The position numbers were made by a program, and so were the translations under genes. A stretch of 12,006 nt of DNA from Victivallales bacterium (GTDB taxonomy: Bacteria; Verrucomicrobiota; Lentisphaeria; Oligosphaerales; Oligosphaeraceae), in contig JAFRLP010000335.1 of assembly GCA_017431185.1 (NCBI GenBank), positions 1-12,006 of the forward strand, given 5' to 3'. Below are positions 6,423 through 12,006 of the stretch, in pieces (within the stretch, counting starts at the first letter, position 1; the number at the start of each line of letters is the position of its first letter). The notes beneath the pieces were generated by a model. That model was not told where the DNA came from, did not search any database, and saw only the letters and a program-made list of their open reading frames with translations.

Positions 6423-7784
6423 ATGAAATTCAATCGCTACGGCAAATCCTTTCAGATGGTCATCGAGAACGGCAATGACCTGGAAGACGCCCTCAAGTTG
6501 GACGAGGCGCTCTGGGGCGCCATCAGCGCACCTAACGCCGCTTTCGCCTGCGACCCGCGGCTGCTTGAGCTGATGGACTCCGACAAGAAGGGGCGCATCA
6601 CCTCCACAGACGTCAAGGACGCCATCCGCTGGCTTCTCGAACAATTGCCTGACCACAGCGCCATCAAGCCTGACTTTGACGGCAAACTCCCGCTGGACTC
6701 CATCAACGCCACCTCTGACACAGGCAAGGCCCTGGTGGAGTCCGCCAAATACATCCTGGGCGAACTCAAGGCGTCGGACACCGCTTCCATCACGCTGGCG
6801 CAGATCCGCGAATTCATCGCCACCGTGAATGCCCGTTCCCTCAACGGGGATGGGGTCATCACCCCCAAGGCGGCAGCCGACAAGGCGGTCACCGACAGCG
6901 CAGCCGTCGCCGACCTGGTCAACGACGCAGTGAGCGCCACTGGCGGAGTGAAGGACATCGACGGCTCCATGGGCATGGACATGAAGACGATGGACGCGTT
7001 CCTGGCCGAGGTCCCCAAATACCTGGACTGGCTGGACAAGGGGGCCATCCCCGCAGGACAGCAGAAAACCGACCTCATGCCCTTCGGGGCGGACACCGGT
7101 GCGCTGGCAGCCCTGGTCAAGGCCAACGCCCCCAAGGTGAGCCAGTTCTTCGAACTGTGCCGGCTGACCCAGTTCGACAGCCGCATCCAGGCGAAGGCGC
7201 TTGCAACGGACGCGAAGGTCGCGGCCTTCGACCCCGCCAACACAGCGGATGTGACGGCCTACCAGAAGGACATGCCGCTGTCCGTGCCCCAGCCAGACGG
7301 CGTCCTGCCGTTTGAGCATGAGAAAATCAACCCCGCCTACATCTCCGAATTCAGCGCCCTGGTCGCCAAGGTCGCCAAACCCATTCTGGGCGAGGGACAG
7401 GATGGCATGACCCAGGCCGACTGGGACAGAATCACCGCCACCTTCGCCCCGTATGAGGCGTACATGGCGGCAAAGGCGGGCGCAAGCGTCGAGAAAATCC
7501 CCGTCGGGCGTCTGCGCACTTACCTGGAGACCGAGGCGCTCATCACGGAGGTCAAGCGCCTGATGGTGGCGGACGCCAAGGTCGCCGACACCGTGAAGGC
7601 CGCCCGCGAGGTCGAGAGGCTTCTGCTCTACCGCGGCAACCTGCTGCGCCTGGCCAACAACTTCATCTGCTTCTCCGAACTCTACAGCCCAACCGCCCAC
7701 GCCCTCTTCGAGTGCGGCAAGGTGGTCATTGACGGGCGCTGGTTCTCCGTCGCCTTCAAGGTCGATAGCCCCGCCGCCCACTAG
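6423..7784 (+). CDS. Unrecognised protein with EF-hand-like loops, part before an in-frame TAG
   Basis: The product is 453 residues, ending at TAG (7782-7784). The start ATG at 6423 has AAGGA (6411-6415) 7 bases upstream. There is no signal peptide. Residues 52-63 (DSDKKGRITSTD) fit an EF-hand calcium loop: acids at positions 1, 3 and 12, Gly at 6 and Ile at 8. A weaker NGDGVITP loop lies at 141-148. Much of the rest is predicted helical, with no catalytic motif I know. The same frame continues without any further stop to 8744 and encodes three membrane segments, so this is most likely the N-terminal 60 percent of one 773-residue protein. It follows the toxin gene after 48 bases, with no promoter I can defend between them. 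Confidence 0.8.
   Translation: MKFNRYGKSFQMVIENGNDLEDALKLDEALWGAISAPNAAFACDPRLLELMDSDKKGRITSTDVKDAIRWLLEQLPDHSAIKPDFDGKLPLDSINATSDTGKALVESAKYILGELKASDTASITLAQIREFIATVNARSLNGDGVITPKAAADKAVTDSAAVADLVNDAVSATGGVKDIDGSMGMDMKTMDAFLAEVPKYLDWLDKGAIPAGQQKTDLMPFGADTGALAALVKANAPKVSQFFELCRLTQFDSRIQAKALATDAKVAAFDPANTADVTAYQKDMPLSVPQPDGVLPFEHEKINPAYISEFSALVAKVAKPILGEGQDGMTQADWDRITATFAPYEAYMAAKAGASVEKIPVGRLRTYLETEALITEVKRLMVADAKVADTVKAAREVERLLLYRGNLLRLANNFICFSELYSPTAHALFECGKVVIDGRWFSVAFKVDSPAAH
7782..7784 (+). other. In-frame TAG interrupting one long coding frame
   Basis: Codon 454 of the frame starting at 6423 is TAG. The bases on both sides read as normal GC-rich coding sequence in the same frame (SPAAH, stop, ALAKTSQLFLMYM). 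There are ten sense codons before the next ATG at 7815, and no Shine-Dalgarno precedes that ATG. No other gene in the window ends in TAG: visible stops are TGA five times and TAA three times. Possible readings are a recent nonsense mutation, a base-call error (a C-to-T change from CAG would suffice), or readthrough or reassignment of TAG. Confidence 0.85.
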
Positions 7785-7814
7785 GCGCTCGCCAAGACCA
7801 GCCAACTGTTCCTG

Positions 7815-8744
7815 ATGTACATGGACGTCAACCTGGGGGACGGCAAGAAGATGACCATCGTCCTGCCCGTGACCAGCGGCTCCAAGGGCAACCTCTCCGT
7901 GGGCAAGCGCGGAGTATTCTACGACCATGCGGGTCGTGACTACGACGCCACCATTGTCCAACTCCAGGAGAATCCCGTTTGCATCCAGGAGGCATTGCTG
8001 GCTCCGTTCTCCAAGTTCTGGGGCATCATCGAGGGAAAAATCATGCAGTGGCAGGCGAAGGCCGAAGCGGCGGCCACCGCTGGTTTCACCAATGTCGTCG
8101 AGGGCAAGGGCGCGGCCAATGCGGCGGCAGTGCCAGGCGCCCCCGCCAAGCCAGATGAGAAGAAGGACGGCGGCCTTGGAGGCGGGGCGATGCTGGGCAT
8201 GGGCGTCGCATTCGCGGCCCTGGGCTCCGCCATCGCGTTCATCTCCAAGACAGTGGCGGGCATGACTGGCTTCCAAATCTGGATGATGGTCTTCATCCTG
8301 ATTCTGGCGCTGCTGCTGCCCCTCTCCATCATCGCCATCATCCAATTGAACCGCCAGGACCTGAGTTCCGTGCTGGAGGGATGCGGCTGGGGCATCAACC
8401 TGCGTCTTCGCCTCGACACCAAACTGCGCAGCCAGTTCACCTACACGGGCAAGTATCCGGCCAATGCCGAGGGCACTCCCAAGTCCTATTGGCTGAAAGT
8501 GCTCATCTTCATCCTCCTTCTCGTCATCTGCATCAGCGGCGGCTGCAAGTACTACGCAGTCCAGAAGGCGAAGGCGGAGGCGGCGAAAGCCGAGGCCGTC
8601 AAACGGGAGGAGGCACAGAAAGCCGCCGAAGCCGCCAAGGCGGAGGACGTCAAGAAGGCCGCCGAGACTGCCAAGCAGGATGCTGAAAAGAAGGCGGCGG
8701 AGGCTGCACCCGCGTCCGCTCCGGCCCCCGCGGCAAAGCCATAA
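7815..8744 (+). CDS. Membrane-anchored C-terminal part of the TAG-interrupted protein
   Basis: This is the first ATG after the TAG and gives 309 residues. The coding frame itself resumes at 7785. Residues 124-146 and about 153-177 are strongly hydrophobic (the second is IWMMVFILILALLLPLSIIA), and a third membrane segment lies at about 226-243 (WLKVLIFILLLVICISGG). Between the second and third is a conserved-looking DLSSVLEGCGWGINLRLRLD segment. The last 60 residues are Ala/Lys/Glu-rich repeats (KAEAAKAEAVK, then AEKKAAEAAPASAPAPA), likely a long charged helix ending in a Pro/Ala tail. No start signal of its own is visible, so I infer that it is normally made as the C-terminal part of the upstream frame. 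I do not recognise the family. If translation stops at the TAG, this part is lost. Confidence 0.6.
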   Translation: MYMDVNLGDGKKMTIVLPVTSGSKGNLSVGKRGVFYDHAGRDYDATIVQLQENPVCIQEALLAPFSKFWGIIEGKIMQWQAKAEAAATAGFTNVVEGKGAANAAAVPGAPAKPDEKKDGGLGGGAMLGMGVAFAALGSAIAFISKTVAGMTGFQIWMMVFILILALLLPLSIIAIIQLNRQDLSSVLEGCGWGINLRLRLDTKLRSQFTYTGKYPANAEGTPKSYWLKVLIFILLLVICISGGCKYYAVQKAKAEAAKAEAVKREEAQKAAEAAKAEDVKKAAETAKQDAEKKAAEAAPASAPAPAAKP

Positions 8745-8751
8745 TTCCCGA

Positions 8752-8792
8752 CCAGTGCCCAATTGACCTGTCTCCCGTCCGTTGGGCATTGG
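8752..8792 (+). other. 12-bp hairpin after the membrane-protein gene
   Basis: Bases 8752-8763 (CCAGTGCCCAAT) pair with 8781-8792 (GTTGGGCATTGG) over 12 base pairs, two of them G-U, with a 17-base loop. It begins 8 bases after the stop codon. No T-run follows, so it is not a standard intrinsic terminator. It may be an RNA-processing or stability element, or it may limit readthrough into the glycosidase gene. A TTG at 8789 that could start the next gene in frame lies inside the stem, which argues against that start. Confidence 0.5.
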
Positions 8793-8848
8793 ATTGGAAT
8801 AATCCTTTCCTTCCCGTTACCGTTCACAGACATCCCCCATCTTCCGCC

Positions 8849-10462
8849 ATGCCAATTTATCCCCAAGCCGAACGCGACACCCGCGTCCGGGAATACCTGC
8901 CTCCGACACGCCTGGTGCTTGTTCAGAACGTGCAGCACCCAGAGCATCTACTGAGTTCCGCGCCAGTACTCCAGAGCAGCCTGTCCATCCCCCAGTCCGC
9001 GCAGTCCATTCTGGCGCCAGGCGGCGCGCTGCTGCTGGACTTTGGAAAAGAGCTGCATGGAGGTGTGCGGCTGGTGACGGACCGCACGGCTGGCCGCATA
9101 CGCCTTCGCTTCGGGGAGTCCGTCAGCGAGGCGATGGGGAATCCCAACCAAGACCATAGCATCCACGACGAGACCCTTCTCCTTCCCACGTTGGGAGCGC
9201 TGGAGTATGGTTGCACCGGCTTTCGCTTTGTGCGTGTGGACAACGTCGGAGACAGCGAACTGATTCTGATTGGCGTGACCGCCGTGGCCCTCTACCGCGA
9301 CTTGCCCAGAGCAGGCCATTTCCGGTGCAGCGACGAGCGGCTCAACCGCATCTGGGAGACCGCCGCCTATACTGTGCAGCTCTGCATGCAGGACTACCTG
9401 TATGACGGCGTCAAGCGCGACCGCCTGGTCTGGCTTGGCGACATGCACCCCGAGTCCAGGGTCATCCTCTCCCTTTTCGATGACTGCTCCATCCTGCCCA
9501 AGAGCATGGATTTTGTGCAAATGGCCACTCCATTGCCCAAGTACATGAACACCATGCTCACCTATTCCTGCTGGTGGATCATCAACCAGCAGGAATACTT
9601 CCTGCACAAGGGCGACTTGGGCTATCTGGAAACCAAGCGCGCCTACCTGAATGAACTGACCAGACATTTCGCCGCCATGGTCGATGAGAGCGGAGAACTC
9701 CACCCCAACGGACATCCGCTCTTCCTGGACTGGCCCACCAGCGTGGACAAACAGGCCGAGGCTGCTGGCGCACAGGGACTGTTCCTCTGGATGTTCCAGG
9801 CAGCAGCCGACCTGGCGAAGGCCCTGGGGGATTCGGAACTGGCCGAACTTGCAGCGGCGGCGGCGCGGCGCGTGCGCCGCAATGTCCCTGAGTGCGGCTC
9901 CTGCAAGTCGGCGGCGGCGCTCCAGACCATCACGGGCCTGGCCGACCGCCACAACGTGCTCATCACGCACCCGACGGAAGGGGTCAGCACCTTCTACGGC
10001 TACTATATGCTGCTGGCGCAGCCTGTTCCCTCCGCGCTGGAGGTCATCCGCAAATACTGGGGAGCCATGCTCGATTTCGGAGCCACCACGTTCTGGGAGG
10101 ATTTCAACCTGGACTGGACGCGCAACGCCGGCCCGATTGACCAGCTCCCCGACCCCAGACTGGATGACCTGCACGCCGACTTCGGCGCCTTCTGCTACAA
10201 GGGTCTGCGCCACTCCCTCTGTCATGGCTGGGCAGGCGGCCCCGCCGCCTACCTTCCCGAGAAGGTGCTGGGCATCCGTGTCACCGAACCTGGCTCCCGG
10301 GCAATATCCTTCCAGCCAAACCTGGGGGACCTCGAATACGCCGAAGGCAGTTTCCCGACTCCGCAGGGGGCTATTCACGTGCGTCTGGAAAAAGGCGTTG
10401 AGCCCGACATCACCCTGCCGCCAGGAGTGCATATCCAAAACGATGGACAGCCATGTGCATGA
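8849..10462 (+). CDS. GH78-type alpha-L-rhamnosidase-like glycoside hydrolase
   Basis: The product is 537 residues from the ATG at 8849. The frame is open further up to a TTG at 8789, but that extension looks unrelated and its start sits in a hairpin; neither start has a Shine-Dalgarno. The (alpha/alpha)6 catalytic domain is recognisable. DGVKRDRLVWLGDMHPE at 186-202 matches the GH78 signature with its acidic cluster (D186, D191, D198, E202). FLDWP is at 292-296, GATTFWED at 411-418 (E417 a candidate catalytic acid) and CHGWAGGPAAYL at 458-469. A short C-terminal beta domain (470-530) follows. It would hydrolyse terminal alpha-L-rhamnose or a related sugar. There is no signal peptide, so it is probably cytoplasmic. 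Many GH78 enzymes are longer; this one has only about 150 residues before the catalytic domain. The family is confident; substrate specificity is not. Confidence 0.88.
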   Translation: MPIYPQAERDTRVREYLPPTRLVLVQNVQHPEHLLSSAPVLQSSLSIPQSAQSILAPGGALLLDFGKELHGGVRLVTDRTAGRIRLRFGESVSEAMGNPNQDHSIHDETLLLPTLGALEYGCTGFRFVRVDNVGDSELILIGVTAVALYRDLPRAGHFRCSDERLNRIWETAAYTVQLCMQDYLYDGVKRDRLVWLGDMHPESRVILSLFDDCSILPKSMDFVQMATPLPKYMNTMLTYSCWWIINQQEYFLHKGDLGYLETKRAYLNELTRHFAAMVDESGELHPNGHPLFLDWPTSVDKQAEAAGAQGLFLWMFQAAADLAKALGDSELAELAAAAARRVRRNVPECGSCKSAAALQTITGLADRHNVLITHPTEGVSTFYGYYMLLAQPVPSALEVIRKYWGAMLDFGATTFWEDFNLDWTRNAGPIDQLPDPRLDDLHADFGAFCYKGLRHSLCHGWAGGPAAYLPEKVLGIRVTEPGSRAISFQPNLGDLEYAEGSFPTPQGAIHVRLEKGVEPDITLPPGVHIQNDGQPCA

Positions 10463-10497
10463 GACCGCAACGGTTTCCTCAAGACCATTCACCAATG

Positions 10498-10523
10498 CCC
10501 CCTTCGGGGGACGGCGCTCCCCC
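10498..10523 (+). terminator. Overlapping GC hairpins after the glycosidase gene
   Basis: CCCCC (10498-10502), GGGGG (10506-10510) and CCCCC (10519-10523) allow two exclusive stems. The first is a C(UUCG)G tetraloop hairpin. The second is a 6-bp stem, GGGGGA with TCCCCC (10506-10511 and 10518-10523), with a 6-base loop. A run of seven T occurs at 10545-10551, but 21 bases after the stem, so this is not a canonical intrinsic terminator. It lies between the glycosidase stop and a new promoter, where a transcript end is expected. The rest of the gap 10463-10673 holds the promoter and leader described separately. Confidence 0.35.
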
Positions 10524-10573
10524 AGTCACTGATGACGAAAACACTTTTTTTCAGGAAAAAGACCTGACGCCGA

Positions 10574-10602
10574 TTGACAGTGAGCCCATTTATGGGTATA
10601 GT
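10574..10602 (+). promoter_or_regulatory. Near-consensus sigma70 promoter for the ABC permease
   Basis: TTGACA (10574-10579) and TATAGT (10597-10602) are exactly 17 bases apart. The spacer contains CCCAT (10585-10589) and ATGGG (10592-10596), a 5+5 palindrome with a 2-base centre that could be an operator. Transcription would start near 10609, giving a leader of about 65 bases. Confidence 0.68.
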
Positions 10603-10609
10603 ATCCATT

Positions 10610-10632
10610 GGAGAGGCCTTGCCTATCTCTCC
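10610..10632 (+). other. Hairpin at the 5' end of the permease leader
   Basis: GGAGAG (10610-10615) pairs with CTCTCC (10627-10632). It falls at the predicted transcription start, so the mRNA would begin with a stem-loop, which can protect a transcript from 5' attack. The role is inferred only from position. Confidence 0.35.
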
Positions 10633-10673
10633 TTCTGAACAGGAAATCACCCATTAGCCATTGACCATTCTTT

Positions 10674-12006
10674 ATGAAAGCCTTCCTGGCCATCGTTAAA
10701 CAGACCATGCGTTCGGCAATCCGGGCGAAGGTGTTTCACGTCCTGTTTGTGCTGATACTTCTGGCGGTTTTCGGACTTCCGATGACCGTATCGGGGGACG
10801 GCACCGCCAATGGTCTGGTGCAGATTTCGCTGACCTACTCCCTGGGGATTGTCCTGACGCTGATTTCCACCACGACGCTTTGGCTGGCGTGCAGCCAGCT
10901 TTCGCGGGAAATCGAGGCGTACAACATCCACCTCATCACCGCCAAGCCCTGCCCGCGCTGGAAAATCTGGCTGGGAAAATGGCTGGGCATCTTCCTGATG
11001 AACGCCGTCATACTGCTGATTTCGACAAGCTGCATCTTTGCGCTCATCCAGACCCGTGTCTGGTATCTCCATAAGTCAGGCCGTTTCACGGATGCGGAAA
11101 TCCAGCGGCTGGACAAGGAAATCCGCGTGGGGCGGCGCAGTTTCTACCCGCGTCTGGAACATGTCCAGGAGGAGGTTGACCGCTATTACAAGACCCACAA
11201 GGCGGAGATTGACGCCCTGGGCAAGACAGAGGACGAGGTGCGGCAGGAGATTCGCCGCCGTCTCTGGGGACAGAAGCAGGAAGTCGCCCCCGGTGACATG
11301 AAGACCTGGACTTACCGCTACGTCTCCGGCATCGGCAACGAACTTTATCTGCGCTACCGCATCTATTCCGGCTCCACCGCTGCCCTTGACCAAAAGGACA
11401 TGATAGGGGTCTGGGGCGTGAAAGTGCCCGGAGCCCCCGTCAGCGTCGCCGACCCATTCGAGTACGTCCAATCCACCGCCATGGGCGGCACCTTCCAGGA
11501 ACTGCTCATCAAATCGACCGCCATCGACAAGGGCGACAACAACACCGTCACCATACGGTACTACAATCCCAGCAAGGAGGAGTGGGGGCTGGAGAAGCCG
11601 CCATCCGCCATGTTCCAGCAGGCGGACGGGCCTGTGCTGATGGTGAAGGTCGCCTCGTTCCTCAACAACTACTGCCGTGCCATTGCGCTGGCGCTCCTGC
11701 AAATCGCCTTCCTTGCGGCCTTGGGCTGCATGGTCAGCGCCGCCTTCTCGACTCCCGTGGCCGCCTTTGTCGCCGTGGCCTATCTGGTCATCGGACTGTC
11801 CGTCCATGCCGCCATTGACGCGCCCTTGCAGAATGACGACGGCTCCTACCAGTACAAGAACGTCGCGGAAAAAGCCGCGCATTACATGGCGCGCTGCGTC
11901 GGGCACATCGTTGTCTCGGTGGATGACTTGGACGCCACCAGCGACCTGGCGCGTGGGCGCCTGGTGGAAAACGCCCGCCTGGTCAATGCCGTGTTCAGCC
12001 TCTTCC
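10674..12006 (+). CDS. ABC-2 type transporter permease, N-terminal part
   Basis: The frame is open from the ATG at 10674 to the right edge (444 codons plus one base). It is the first ATG after an in-frame TGA at 10662-10664; no Shine-Dalgarno is seen. TM1 is at about residues 20-37, TM2 at 50-72 and TM3 at 103-126. Between TM2 and TM3 lies SREIEAYNIHLITAKPCPRWKIWLGK, the cytoplasmic coupling-type motif of NosY-like ABC-2 permeases. Residues about 130-325 form a large polar insert, predicted extracytoplasmic, with a charged helical first part (140-200). TM4 and TM5 follow at about 332-355 and 360-380. An ATPase partner is not upstream and may lie downstream. The substrate is unknown. Membrane topology and family are fairly sure. 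Confidence 0.85.
   Translation, partial: MKAFLAIVKQTMRSAIRAKVFHVLFVLILLAVFGLPMTVSGDGTANGLVQISLTYSLGIVLTLISTTTLWLACSQLSREIEAYNIHLITAKPCPRWKIWLGKWLGIFLMNAVILLISTSCIFALIQTRVWYLHKSGRFTDAEIQRLDKEIRVGRRSFYPRLEHVQEEVDRYYKTHKAEIDALGKTEDEVRQEIRRRLWGQKQEVAPGDMKTWTYRYVSGIGNELYLRYRIYSGSTAALDQKDMIGVWGVKVPGAPVSVADPFEYVQSTAMGGTFQELLIKSTAIDKGDNNTVTIRYYNPSKEEWGLEKPPSAMFQQADGPVLMVKVASFLNNYCRAIALALLQIAFLAALGCMVSAAFSTPVAAFVAVAYLVIGLSVHAAIDAPLQNDDGSYQYKNVAEKAAHYMARCVGHIVVSVDDLDATSDLARGRLVENARLVNAVFSLF

Noticed and set aside
7815..8744. The C-terminal part as an independent gene
   Set aside because: No Shine-Dalgarno or promoter is visible before 7815, and the ten codons between the TAG and this ATG read as normal coding sequence in the same frame. 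I list it separately only because the TAG separates it.
6390..8789. Minus-strand open frame of 799 codons opposite the TAG-interrupted gene
   Set aside because: It is an antisense shadow of GC-rich coding sequence: its product is full of Gly, Asp, His, Arg and Gln without motif order. The plus strand has a ribosome-binding site, EF-hand-like loops and clear membrane segments. Similar shadows lie opposite the glycosidase (8948-10495) and the permease (11076-11906).
10453..10638. Small plus-strand frame of 61 codons after the glycosidase
   Set aside because: It overlaps the hairpins, T-run and promoter, has no ribosome-binding site and shows no recognisable protein features.

Overview
The window is a bacterial chromosome-like segment with no rRNA, tRNA, CRISPR array or recognisable transposase. 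No gene in it fixes the taxonomy. The GC-rich genes, weak or missing Shine-Dalgarno sequences at several starts, secreted orphan proteins, a GH78-type glycosidase and a NosY-like ABC-2 permease with a large extracytoplasmic insert would suit a PVC-group bacterium such as Lentisphaerota or a relative. That placement is a low-confidence inference.

Left part (1-3973, minus strand): an operon-like block of four overlapping or closely spaced genes, all predicted to be exported. In transcription order they are a Cys-rich HExxH zincin-like protein (2912-3973), two tandem paralogues of a family I do not recognise (1773-2915 and 533-1681), and the 5' end of a gene whose product has a galactose-binding-like beta-sandwich (1-548, running off the left edge). 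A good sigma70-type promoter sits at 4030-4058. The two paralogues are mosaic: some stretches are identical at the DNA level (66 of 66 bases in one place) and others are strongly diverged. The duplication also copied the first codons of the last gene, leaving a 15-codon stub at 1741-1788.

Middle (4115-6374, plus strand): a beta-CASP metallo-beta-lactamase RNase-like protein (4215-5609), then a toxin-antitoxin pair (ribbon-helix-helix-like antitoxin 5686-5952; PIN-domain toxin 5949-6374) with its own promoter and a palindrome in the promoter spacer. The pair is AT-richer than its GC-rich neighbours.

Right part (6423-12006, plus strand): a 774-codon frame for an unrecognised protein with EF-hand-like loops, three membrane segments and an Ala/Lys/Glu-rich tail, interrupted by one in-frame TAG at 7782-7784. 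A 12-bp hairpin follows it. Next is a short, apparently cytoplasmic GH78 (alpha-L-rhamnosidase-like) protein (8849-10462), then GC-rich hairpins, a near-consensus promoter (10574-10602) and the start of an ABC-2 permease (10674 to the right edge).

The most notable points are the lone in-frame TAG, which is a pseudogene, a sequence error or recoding, and the secreted zincin and tandem-paralogue operon. TAG ends no other gene in the window: the visible stops are five TGA and three TAA.
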